From Phytophthora colocasiae (Eukaryota; Oomycota; Peronosporomycetes; Peronosporales; Peronosporaceae), in contig JAGKQI010000104.1 in assembly GCA_018806915.1 (NCBI GenBank), positions 1,178,001 through 1,242,000 on the forward strand: a stretch of DNA of 64,000 nucleotides. Reading direction: 5' to 3'. The position numbers and the translations under genes were made by a program. Numbering within the stretch: the stretch's first letter is position 1; every line of letters starts with the position of its first letter. Below, one piece after another: positions 1 to 8,747 of the stretch. Below the pieces are notes generated by a model, which searched no databases, was not told the DNA's origin, and was given only the letters and a program-made list of their open reading frames with translations.

Positions 1-1007
1 CCCGCACTCTTCTTGCTGACAATCTCACGCATGAGCTCCGACGCAGACGTGAGCACAACGGACGAAGTCGACGGTAGACCCTGTAGTAGAGTGTTGATCT
101 CGTTCAGCTTCAACAGCGTGCCCTGGCGGCCAGTGTAGTCACGGGCAGCCATGCGTTCGTAGTCCTTCGACATGTTAATCGTCTTGAGCTTCGTGCCATC
201 ATCCTCGATCCAGCCTCCCTTGGCGTTCACGAAGATGGTCTTGAGAGGCTGCAAGTTCAGAGCCAGCTGGCGAGCAGCCACATCGGCGTTAATGTTAAGG
301 GTTTGACCGTTCGCACTCTCACCAAGGCACGACAGCACAGGAATCTTACCGGCATCAATGGCAGCTTGGACCGGATCGCCGTGAATCTTGTTGACCTCAC
401 CCACAAATCCGTAGACATCCTTATCCTTGAACTCAGCCTTGATAACGCCACTGGTGATGCCCTTGGCCGGCACACCAGCCTTGTTAAGAGCAGCTACGAG
501 CGTTGCATTGGTGTCAATGAAGATTTCCTTGGCGATGTCGAGCGTCTTCTGGTCCGTTACACGGTTGCCACCCACGTACTCGGGCTCCACGCCCTGCTTG
601 TCCAGCTCAGCGTTCATCTGCGGACCGGCGCCATGCACGAGGATGGGGAATAACCCCGTGTCCTTCATGAAGCGCAGCGACTCGATGAGCGTTTCGAGCT
701 CGTGGATAATCACATCACCGCCGATCTTGATAACCGTCGTGTGGTTCACTCCAGGCGTGCGGTACAGCTGTTTGAACTCCTCCAGCGTCTTCTCAGGGGC
801 CAGAATCTTGGCCAGGTTCAGCGCGTAGTCGTCACTGGCCTTGGAAGACAACGTACGGGCCTGAATAGAAGACGAAACCTGCTTCACAGCTTTTCCAGTA
901 GTAATTGGGGCCGCACATGCGCGGGAGACTGGCATCATCAAGGCCTGAGAGCTGCGAGCTGCCGCACGGGTCAACGCCGGCATTTGCTGGGCCACGGAGC
1001 GCCACAT
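1..1007 (-). CDS. acetylglutamate kinase, mitochondrial (partial, runs off left edge)
   Basis: Phosphorylates N-acetylglutamate in arginine biosynthesis, probably in the mitochondrion. Reading leftward from the ATG at 1007, 335 codons are open to the window edge. The first ~55 residues are rich in R, S and A and lack acidic residues, as expected of a mitochondrial presequence. The amino-acid kinase fold follows: KIGGD at residues 94-98 (phosphate-binding Lys/Gly loop), HGAGPQ at 125-130 (fungal-type variant of HGGGPQ) and GNRVTD at 147-152. Fungal homologues (ARG5,6) continue into acetylglutamyl-phosphate reductase; whether this one does cannot be seen because the 3' end is outside the window. 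It diverges from the carbamoyl-phosphate synthetase gene 1.3 kb away. Family assignment is firm; fusion state is unknown. Confidence 0.9.
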   Translation of the reverse strand, partial: MWRSVAQQMPALTRAAARSSQALMMPVSRACAAPITTGKAVKQVSSSIQARTLSSKASDDYALNLAKILAPEKTLEEFKQLYRTPGVNHTTVIKIGGDVIIHELETLIESLRFMKDTGLFPILVHGAGPQMNAELDKQGVEPEYVGGNRVTDQKTLDIAKEIFIDTNATLVAALNKAGVPAKGITSGVIKAEFKDKDVYGFVGEVNKIHGDPVQAAIDAGKIPVLSCLGESANGQTLNINADVAARQLALNLQPLKTIFVNAKGGWIEDDGTKLKTINMSKDYERMAARDYTGRQGTLLKLNEINTLLQGLPSTSSVVLTSASELMREIVSKKSA

Positions 1008-2340
1008 TTTTGCGGGGATGAAGAAGATCGCTACTGCAGAGGAAGGTCTCTTCGAATATGGCGGGGTACGCACTGTACAACCGCTGGTTTCAACGGCGAT
1101 ACACTGCTTTTTGGCATATCTTATTCTACGAAGTAGGTTTACGTGGTGTTTACTACATGTACTAGTAGTACTATGTTGGGTAGTATTGAAGATTACTACA
1201 AGCTATTCTATCCTTCTTGACTGCAATTTTGAGCACGCAACAACCGTAGGTAGACATTATGCTTAGTACTGCTAGCTTCACTTGACGTATGCGTACATAT
1301 GACAAGTTTGTGGTAGCTTGAATTGCGTTGATGTATCCTATACTACGCTGTAGTCGCTCAGAGTATTAGCCTATTGTACTACAATTGAGATCTCTAAGTG
1401 CGGTTCGCACTGCTCGAATTCAAGCAGGAGTTCGCAGAAGATGCGTACGATTGGTTGCTAGTGGTCGGTAGGTGCGTGTGCTCCGGCTATAGAGTCCCGG
1501 CCGCGTACTTTGGACCAGCTGCCCATCTCCCTTGGGAAGCCGAATGAATGGCTTGGAGGCTTATTTCAGATCTGCCTCTCAACATCATGATGAGGCTCCG
1601 GCTCGAGTGAAACTTCTCCTGGCGGCAAGAGCGCGGCGGAACTTGCGCTTCGACATGACCTGGTTATCAGGCTCGGAGCGACACGCTTGCACGCGTTCCA
1701 TGTCGGGAATGGCGAAGAAGCTCGCCGTCGAGCACCAAGATGCTGCCTTTTCAAAGCGAACTTGAAACGCTCGAGTCCCATTGCGCCGTTCTCTGCGTGT
1801 AAAACTCGGAACACGGCGTTCACATGCAGTTGTCATGCACACTGGACAGAATCATGCATCTTGAAGTGCTCCAAGTGTACCGGTAAAACGAAAACTGCAG
1901 TGCAAAAACACCCTCAGCTAGCAAGCACTGCCACGTCGCATTCTTTTGACCATTTTGGCAGTCACTTCGTTGGCTGGCAGCCTGTGGCAGTGCCAGCAAG
2001 CAAGAGCAAGAAGAGGTCAAGTTGCCGTTGCACTCGACAGATCGGAGTCCATGGCTCGTTTTTGTGTGAACATAAGTTCTGCATGGTGTCTTCCGCCCGT
2101 TTCTGTCCTTGATTTATCACCCCATAACTTGTCTTCACGCAGTGGCAGGCAACGGCCGCTCCGCAGCTTGTTGTTTCTATGCACGACGCCACGTACTCCG
2201 CGATCTTCCTAGGACCAGCCGTCGCCTTGACCTGCGATCCCATTTCCAAACTGGAAGCGCCGCGAGCAAAAGAGGCCAAAAGGCCCCACGCCCGCGCTTC
2301 TCTCTAACTTGCCGAGTGTTTAACCCCAAGCTTGGACAGG
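1008..2340. other. divergent intergenic region between acetylglutamate kinase and CPS
   Basis: About 1.33 kb without a supportable gene. The open frames here (for example 1532-1765 and 1687-2112 on plus) have no recognisable domain and overlap each other in several frames. The stretch 1140-1230 is AT-rich with several GTAC/TACT repeats. It must contain both promoters; no clear match to the oomycete Inr was found. Confidence 0.5.
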
Positions 2341-5300
2341 ATGCTTCGCCTGTCGCACTCGGTGAAGCGCCGCGTGCCGCTGTACAAGGCCAGCGGCAAC
2401 CGCCTGCTGGTGTCTGCGCGCGAGAAGGTGGACCGCCGCAACGCGCCGCGCTTCGAGACCCCCGCCGTGCTGGAGTTCGAAGATGGATCGCGCTTCCCTG
2501 GTGTGTCCTTTGGTGCCAAGAAGTCCATGGCAGGTGAAGTGGTCTTCACCACGGGCATGGTGGGCTACCCGGAGGCTCTCACGGACCCGTCGTTCAAGGG
2601 CCAGATCCTGAACATGACGTTCCCCATGATCGGTAACTACGGTGTGCCTGACACGAAGGCGCTGGACGAGTTCGGACTCAACAAGAACATCGAGTCGGAC
2701 CGCATCCACGCTGCCGGTATGATCGTGCAGGACTATTCGTCCCACCACAGCCATTGGAACGCTGCTCAGTCGCTCTCGGAGTGGCTTGAGAGCGAAGGTA
2801 TCCCCGGTATTGCTGGCATTGATACCCGTGCCATCACGAAGAAGATCCGTGCGCACGGAGCTATGGCTGGTCGCATTATTGTGGAAGGCACGGAGGCACC
2901 TGAGCTTGTGGATGTCAACGAAGCCAACCTGGCCTCGATTGTGTCTACTAAGGAGGTTATCACTTATGGCAAGGGCAACCCGCTCAAGATCCTGGCCGTG
3001 GACTGCGGTATCAAGTACAACATCATCCGCGAGCTTGTCAAGCGTGGTGCTGAGGTCAAGCGCGTGCCTTGGAACCACGACATCTCGTCTGAGATCGGCT
3101 GGTACGATGGTCTTTTCATCTCCAACGGCCCCGGTGATCCGGCTATCATGAAGGAGACGACTGCCCAGCTCAAGAAGGCTCTGGAGCTGCAGGGATACAA
3201 TGTCAAGCCTATCTTCGGTATCTGTCTGGGTAACCAGCTGCTGAGTCTTGCCGCTGGAGCCAACACATACAAGCTACCTTTCGGTAACCGTGGCCAGAAC
3301 CAGCCCGTGCACAACCTGAAGACCGGCCTGAGTTACATCACTGCTCAAAACCACGGTTACGCCGTGGACGGCAAGACACTGCCCAGTGAGTGGGAGGAGC
3401 TCTTCGTGAACCTCAATGACGGTACCAACGAGGGTATCATCCACAAGTCCAAGCCATACTTCACGGCTCAGTTCCACCCGGAGCACGCTGGTGGTCCCAC
3501 GGACACGGAGTTCCTGTTCGACACTTTCCTTGACGCCGTGCGTACCAAGGAGAAGGGACCGATCAAGAGCCTGGTCCAGCGTCCCCACATTGAGCGCCCT
3601 AAGGTGAAGAAGGTCCTGGTGCTTGGATCCGGTGGTCTGTCCATTGGTCAGGCCGGTGAGTTCGACTACTCTGGCTCACAGGCTATCAAGGCTCTCAAGG
3701 AAGAGAACATCGAGACGATCCTGATTAACCCCAACATCGCCTCTGTGCAGACCAACATTGACCGTTCTAGCGAGGCTCAGGCCAGTAACGTGTACTATCT
3801 CCCGGTGAACCCCGAGTTCGTCGAGCAGGTGATCAAGCGTGAGCGCCCGGACGGTATCCTCATCTCCATGGGTGGGCAGACTGCGCTTAACTGTGGTGTC
3901 GAGCTTGACAAGCGTGGCGTGTTCAAGAAGTACGGCGTTCAGGTCATGGGTACGCAGATCGATGTGATTAACTACACTGAGGATCGCGAACTGTTCAACG
4001 ACAAGCTTGCCGAAATCAACGAGAAGATCGCTCAGAGTGAGGCAGTCGAGTCTGTGGAGGATGCTGTCAAGGCTGCATACAACATCGGTTTCCCTGTGAT
4101 GATCCGCTCTGCGTTCGCGCTTGGTGGACTTGGTTCGGGTATCTGCGAGGACGAGGCTCATCTGCGTACGATGGCCAAGCAGGCCTTCTCGGGCAGCCCT
4201 CAGATTCTGGTGGAGCGTTCCATGAAGGGGTGGAAGGAAGTTGAGTATGAGGTGGTGCGTGATGCCGCCAACAACTGTCTGACGGTGTGTAACATGGAGA
4301 ACTTCGACCCTCTAGGCATCCACACGGGTGAGTCGATCGTTATCGCGCCTTCGCAGACACTGTCGAACCGCGAGTACCACATGCTTCGTGAGACTGCCGT
4401 GAAGGTTGTGCGTCACCTTGGCATTGTCGGAGAGTGTAACATTCAGTACGCCTTGAACCCCGAGTCGGAGGAGTACTGCATTATTGAGGTGAACGCGCGT
4501 TTGTCACGTTCGAGTGCCCTGGCCTCCAAGGCTACCGGTTACCCGCTTGCCTTCGTGGCCGCCAAGCTTGCTCTGGGCATCAACCTGCCGGACCTGAAGA
4601 ACTCAGTGACCAAGAGCACGACTGCTTGCTTCGAGCCTTCGCTTGACTACTGTGTTGCTAAGATGCCGCGTTGGGATCTAGCTAAGTTCGAAAACGTCAG
4701 CACGGAGATCGGTTCGTCGATGAAGAGTGTTGGTGAGGTCATGTCAATTGCCCGCACCTTCGAGGAGGCCATCCAGAAGGCTCTGCGTATGGTGGAACCT
4801 TCGAACGAAGGCTTTGAGCCGCGCTACGACGAGTTGTCGCACGATGAGCTTGTGAAGGCTCTTGGCAAGCCGACGGACCGTCGTATCTACCAGATCGCGC
4901 AGGCCCTGAAGTCCGGCCAGCTGACCATTGACCAAGTACACGAGATCACCAAGATCGACACTTGGTTCCTGAGCCGTCTGCAGGCCATTTGCGACTGCGA
5001 TGTGAACCTCACTGGCAAGAAGCTGAATGCGGTGACCGCTGCTGAGATTACCGAGGCCAAGAAGCTCGGTTTCTCGGACCGTCAGCTAGCCCGCATGTTC
5101 AGCTGTACTGACGACGAGGTGCGTGCCAAGCGTAAGGAGCTAGGCATTGTGCCGGCCGTGAAGCAGATCGATACGCTTGCTGCTGAGTACCCGGCTCAGA
5201 CCAACTACCTGTACATGACGTACAACGGCACCGAGCACGATGTGCCTGCGCAGGACCCGAACGATGGTGTGATGGTGCTGGGCAGCGGCGCATACCGTAT

Positions 5301-6876
5301 TGGTAGCTCCGTCGAGTTCGATTGGTGCGCTGTGAGCTGCATCCGTACCCTGCGCAAGCTTGGCCACCGTGCCGTTATGCTCAACTACAACCCCGAGACT
5401 GTGAGCACGGACTACGACGAGTGTGACCAGCTATACTTCGAGGAGCTGTCGAAGGAGCGTGTGATGGACGTCAACGACCGTGAGGGTGTTCAGGGTGTTG
5501 TGGTGTCCGTGGGTGGTCAGATCCCGAACAACCTTGCGCTACCGCTGCACAAGGCCGGTGTCAAGGTGCTGGGCACGCACCCGACCATGATTGACAGCGC
5601 CGAGGACCGATACAAGTTCTCGAAGCTGATGGACGAGGCTGGTGTGCCTCAACCTGCCTGGAAGGAGCTGACGAGCCACGCTGACGCTCGTGAGTTCGCT
5701 GAGCGTGTAGGCTACCCCGTGCTGGTGCGTCCGTCGTACGTGCTGAGCGGTGCTGCCATGAACGTTGCCTACAACTTCGACGAGCTGGATAACGTGCTGA
5801 ACCAAGCCGTTGCTGTGTCTGCTGACCACCCTGTTGTGATCACCAAGTTCGTCGAGGGAGCCAAGGAGCTGGAGCTTGACGCTGTGGCTAAGGACGGCAA
5901 GGTGATTGCCGCTGCCATTTCGGAGCATGTCGAGAACGCCGGTGTGCACAGTGGTGACGCCACGCTGGTGCTTCCGCCTGTGGAGGCCAGCTCGTACTAC
6001 ACGAACCAGATTAAGCGTAACGCTGAGAAGATCGCTAAGGCGCTGAACATCTCGGGCCCGTTCAACGCTCAGTTCCTCGCCAAGGGTGCTGACGTGAGCG
6101 TGATCGAGTGCAACCTGCGTGCCTCGCGTTCTTTCCCGTTCGTGTCGAAGACGACGGGCGCTGACTTCATCAACGCTGCGACGAAGGTGATGGTGGGCGA
6201 GTCTACCGAGAATGACAACCTGCCTCCTCTTCACGGCCCCAAGCGCCCGGAGGGCTACGTCGGTATCAAGTCGCCGATGTTCTCGTACACTCGTCTGGGT
6301 GGTGCTGACCCGCTGCTCGGTGTCGAGATGGCTTCGACGGGTGAAGTGGCTTGCTTCGGCAAGAATCGTGCGGAGGCGTTCCTGAAGGCGCTGATCTCGT
6401 CGAACTTCCAGCTGCCGGAGAAGAACATCCTGCTGTCGATGCAGGACAAGTTCTCTGAGGAGTTTGTGCACGCTGCCTACAAGATGCATGAGCTGGGCTA
6501 CAACCTGTACACGACGGAGAAGACGCACGCGTACCTAAAGAAGTACGACATCCCGTCCACGAAGGTTGACTTCCCGTCGGACGGCGACAGCGATATCAAC
6601 GCGCTGAACCTGATCAAGGAAGGCAAGATCGACCTGGTGGTGAACCTGCCCAACAACCAGAGCCAGCAGACCAAGAACAACTACCTGATCCGTCGTACGG
6701 CGGTGGACTTCTCCATCCCGCTGCTGACGAACATCAGTCTGGTGCAGCTCTTCGTGGAGGCCATGGCGATCCACAAGAACAAGCCTATGCTTGGCCTTGA
6801 GCCGGACAGTCTGTTCGACTACTACAAGCGTGAAAAGGAGGAGGATGCGTGGACGGACGTGCACGAGTTCCACTAA
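2341..6876 (+). CDS. carbamoyl-phosphate synthetase, glutamine-dependent, fused GATase + synthetase (CPS I/III type)
   Basis: Makes carbamoyl phosphate from bicarbonate, glutamine amide nitrogen and 2 ATP. The first ATG is at 2341; the codon nine bases upstream in the same frame is TTG. Length is 1511 aa, like vertebrate CPS I/III and much longer than a separate CarB. The N-terminus (MLRLSHSVKRR...) is basic and suits mitochondrial import. The small-subunit domain is followed by a class I glutaminase with an intact triad: Cys295 (GICLGNQ), His379 and Glu381 (FHPEH). Vertebrate CPS I has lost this Cys, so glutamine use is expected here. Two ATP-grasp halves follow, starting at VLVLGSGGLSIGQAGEFDYS (~codon 422) and VMVLGSGAYRIGSSVEFDW (~codon 976), then an MGS-like allosteric domain. 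There is no fused ATCase or dihydroorotase, so it is not CAD. Single exon. Confidence 0.95.
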   Translation: MLRLSHSVKRRVPLYKASGNRLLVSAREKVDRRNAPRFETPAVLEFEDGSRFPGVSFGAKKSMAGEVVFTTGMVGYPEALTDPSFKGQILNMTFPMIGNYGVPDTKALDEFGLNKNIESDRIHAAGMIVQDYSSHHSHWNAAQSLSEWLESEGIPGIAGIDTRAITKKIRAHGAMAGRIIVEGTEAPELVDVNEANLASIVSTKEVITYGKGNPLKILAVDCGIKYNIIRELVKRGAEVKRVPWNHDISSEIGWYDGLFISNGPGDPAIMKETTAQLKKALELQGYNVKPIFGICLGNQLLSLAAGANTYKLPFGNRGQNQPVHNLKTGLSYITAQNHGYAVDGKTLPSEWEELFVNLNDGTNEGIIHKSKPYFTAQFHPEHAGGPTDTEFLFDTFLDAVRTKEKGPIKSLVQRPHIERPKVKKVLVLGSGGLSIGQAGEFDYSGSQAIKALKEENIETILINPNIASVQTNIDRSSEAQASNVYYLPVNPEFVEQVIKRERPDGILISMGGQTALNCGVELDKRGVFKKYGVQVMGTQIDVINYTEDRELFNDKLAEINEKIAQSEAVESVEDAVKAAYNIGFPVMIRSAFALGGLGSGICEDEAHLRTMAKQAFSGSPQILVERSMKGWKEVEYEVVRDAANNCLTVCNMENFDPLGIHTGESIVIAPSQTLSNREYHMLRETAVKVVRHLGIVGECNIQYALNPESEEYCIIEVNARLSRSSALASKATGYPLAFVAAKLALGINLPDLKNSVTKSTTACFEPSLDYCVAKMPRWDLAKFENVSTEIGSSMKSVGEVMSIARTFEEAIQKALRMVEPSNEGFEPRYDELSHDELVKALGKPTDRRIYQIAQALKSGQLTIDQVHEITKIDTWFLSRLQAICDCDVNLTGKKLNAVTAAEITEAKKLGFSDRQLARMFSCTDDEVRAKRKELGIVPAVKQIDTLAAEYPAQTNYLYMTYNGTEHDVPAQDPNDGVMVLGSGAYRIGSSVEFDWCAVSCIRTLRKLGHRAVMLNYNPETVSTDYDECDQLYFEELSKERVMDVNDREGVQGVVVSVGGQIPNNLALPLHKAGVKVLGTHPTMIDSAEDRYKFSKLMDEAGVPQPAWKELTSHADAREFAERVGYPVLVRPSYVLSGAAMNVAYNFDELDNVLNQAVAVSADHPVVITKFVEGAKELELDAVAKDGKVIAAAISEHVENAGVHSGDATLVLPPVEASSYYTNQIKRNAEKIAKALNISGPFNAQFLAKGADVSVIECNLRASRSFPFVSKTTGADFINAATKVMVGESTENDNLPPLHGPKRPEGYVGIKSPMFSYTRLGGADPLLGVEMASTGEVACFGKNRAEAFLKALISSNFQLPEKNILLSMQDKFSEEFVHAAYKMHELGYNLYTTEKTHAYLKKYDIPSTKVDFPSDGDSDINALNLIKEGKIDLVVNLPNNQSQQTKNNYLIRRTAVDFSIPLLTNISLVQLFVEAMAIHKNKPMLGLEPDSLFDYYKREKEEDAWTDVHEFH

Positions 6877-7002
6877 GCGCCTTATGAAAAGAGCATGGTG
6901 TTACTAAGCTTCATGCATGGAGTATTTCGTGCAGAAGACTAAGAAGCAAGTTATCAACACGACTATTTTTTATCTAACCAACTTGCCTTCTTCTACACAC
7001 AT

Positions 7003-7944
7003 TTATCTACTCTTAAGTACCTGAAGTACAGTAGTATCAAAGCTTTTGTTGTTCTCCTTGAACCAATTCTCTAAGCCGTATGTGAACAGATCGTGGATAT
7101 ACGCGGTCTTCTCTTTCTCCTTCATGCTCTCCAGAGCTTCCACCTCTGTAAATTTCTTCTTCTTGGCAGCTGCTTCATGTGTCAACTCCATGTATCGCCT
7201 TGAGAACTCCTCGGCGAGTTGCGGTTGCTGCACCTGTAGCTGCGTTTGGAAGTGCACGCACCTCGTGTAGGCAGCAATCACGTAGGCATCGGCGATATCG
7301 AAAGCTGAGTCAGCCAATGATCCCGTTCGCATACGTTCAAAACCTGGAAGAGGTTCTGACCCTTTCGTGTCCTCATTTGCAGCCCTCGTAAGATCGGGTT
7401 CTTGCTGTTCCAAGAAGCTCATGACCTGGAGCTTGATGCTGTCCTTCTTTTTCTTGGACGACGTGGACGTTGGAGCACTGAGACCGAAAAACCCTCGAGC
7501 GGCAGACGGATGCGTGTGCAACGGCAGTACATTGAAGCGTTTCCAGCAGGCAAAGGATACGATACCATTGAGCTGTGCTAACTGGAAGATACCGGCGTTG
7601 TGGAAGCGGCCAGAGCGGAACATCCGCATGAAAGCTTCGATGCCAACGACCCACTGAACTTCTTTGGGCTCGACAGCTTGGACATTGCATAGGAACTCGT
7701 CGATGACGCCGCCAATGTGCAACACGTCGGCACTGGCGAATTGTGTGGTGGGGATGTGGCCCCAGCGACACACGCGGCCTTGTTCCGTGACAACAGCTAA
7801 CCCCGTACTGTTGGTGTTGACATCCAGGCCAAGCACACGGAGTGGCGGTGAGTGATGCACTAGCTGTTGCGAATGGCCCGCTAGACTGCAGACTTGGAGC
7901 GCCTTGCGGATACGCGCGCCGTTGCGCCGCAGAGCTGGAGCCAT
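7003..7944 (-). CDS. RuvC-like (RNase H fold) nuclease, probable mitochondrial Holliday junction resolvase
   Basis: 313 aa, ATG at 7944. The start is basic (MAPALRRNGARIRK), consistent with organelle targeting. The core looks like the RuvC/RNase H fold: LGLDVNTNSTGLAVV with Asp41 on strand 1, VVGIEAFM with Glu103, and FDIADAYVIAA with Asp216 and Asp219 near the C-terminal helix. This is the D-E-D-D spacing expected for a two-metal junction resolvase. A Lys-rich insert lies at 163-170 and a charged C-terminal tail after 255. The equivalent activity in yeast mitochondria is Cce1/Ydc2 and in plastids MOC1, but orthology cannot be told by eye. The gene is convergent with CPS (126 bp between stops) and diverges from the TRP-like gene. 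Catalytic residues are assigned from motif spacing only. Confidence 0.7.
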   Translation of the reverse strand: MAPALRRNGARIRKALQVCSLAGHSQQLVHHSPPLRVLGLDVNTNSTGLAVVTEQGRVCRWGHIPTTQFASADVLHIGGVIDEFLCNVQAVEPKEVQWVVGIEAFMRMFRSGRFHNAGIFQLAQLNGIVSFACWKRFNVLPLHTHPSAARGFFGLSAPTSTSSKKKKDSIKLQVMSFLEQQEPDLTRAANEDTKGSEPLPGFERMRTGSLADSAFDIADAYVIAAYTRCVHFQTQLQVQQPQLAEEFSRRYMELTHEAAAKKKKFTEVEALESMKEKEKTAYIHDLFTYGLENWFKENNKSFDTTVLQVLKSR

Positions 7945-8049
7945 ATCGCAGTCAACAATGTCAACAACGGCCAGTGTGTTGTATGAAGGTGGTAAGAATG
8001 TTGTATGAAGGTGGGTGGGCTGTCGCTAATTTTTTATTTTTTTGCACGT

Positions 8050-8107
8050 TGGGCGCCACATTGACTCCATTGGACATTGGAGTCACTCCAATGTGGCTCG
8101 CCAATCC
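8050..8107. repeat. imperfect inverted repeat with CCAAT boxes
   Basis: The arms GGCG-CCACATTG-ACTCC and GGAGT...CCAATGTGG...CGCC can pair around a short loop. It lies between two divergent genes and includes CCAAT-type motifs. It could be a regulatory palindrome or a MITE remnant; no flanking duplication was found. Confidence 0.4.
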
Positions 8108-8609
8108 ACAAGTTGAATTGAACTGCGACATCGGCACCCAGCACCACTGCCAGCCGGCACTCTTGGCAAGAGTCTTGGCGATGCCACCGCCAGTCGCGCT
8201 TCATGGTCATCTTGCAGACAGCGCGGTGTCGGACCTGCAGGAAAAATCCAGCCATGAAGCACTGTGAGCTGGCGGCGTCCACGGCTCAAGACGACAGACA
8301 GCTCGGCGTTTGCAACGTTGTCGAGAAGTCAGCCTCTACAACCGCACAAAGACAGGATTGGTCAAAATCTCCAATCCGTCAGGTATCCTATTCCACAGGT
8401 CTCTAAGTTCTGGCCCAAAGCCATTCTCAAGAAAATCAATTTTCATAGGTATTCCTTTCGCTCGATCGTCAGAAGGCACGCAATAGGCCAGCGTCGTGCG
8501 GGAAGACTCTCCTCGCTCAAAGTAACTTGAATCCAGTATGCAGTTGCTTCTGGAAAAAACTGGCGACTTTTTTCTGCCCCAATCACTAAACGGCCGTTTG
8601 GTATCGCTC

Positions 8610-8625
8610 GCTCATTCGCTCTCTA
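8610..8625 (+). promoter_or_regulatory. oomycete Inr-like initiator
   Basis: GCTCATTCGCTCTCTA matches the GCTCATTYY core described for oomycete transcription starts. It sits about 123-138 bp upstream of the ATG at 8748, giving a plausible 5' UTR, and it supports choosing 8748 over the in-frame ATG at 8538. Confidence 0.55.
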
Positions 8626-8747
8626 CCTCGACAGCTCACAAGGCGGCACATTATCGGCGGAGGAAGCCCACCCACTCGTTCCTTGCATCTCGGCGCGAGG
8701 GAGGAGTACAAAACAGTAACAGTAACAGACTAACTAACCACAGTCTA

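Larger units (their letters stand above)
7945..8747. other. divergent promoter region, RuvC-like / TRP-like genes
   Basis: About 800 bp with no gene. It contains a tandem copy of a ~15-bp motif GTTGTATGAAGGTGG near 7977-8015, an inverted repeat at 8050-8107, a GGATTGG/CCAATCC inverted pair at 8354-8377, several CCAAT boxes, and an Inr-like element at 8610-8625. An in-frame ATG at 8538 precedes the Inr and is therefore unlikely to be the start of the TRP-like protein. Confidence 0.5.

Noticed and set aside
1532..2112. Small frames in the AGK/CPS intergenic region as genes
   Set aside because: Overlapping frames on both strands, no domains, no initiator; probably chance.
2332..2340. Upstream start of CPS
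   Set aside because: The codon at 2332 is TTG; the first ATG is 2341.
2320..6873. Many long minus-strand frames under the CPS gene (e.g. 5539-6528, 329 codons)
   Set aside because: They are antisense shadows of a strongly conserved, GC3-biased coding sequence and have no domains of their own.
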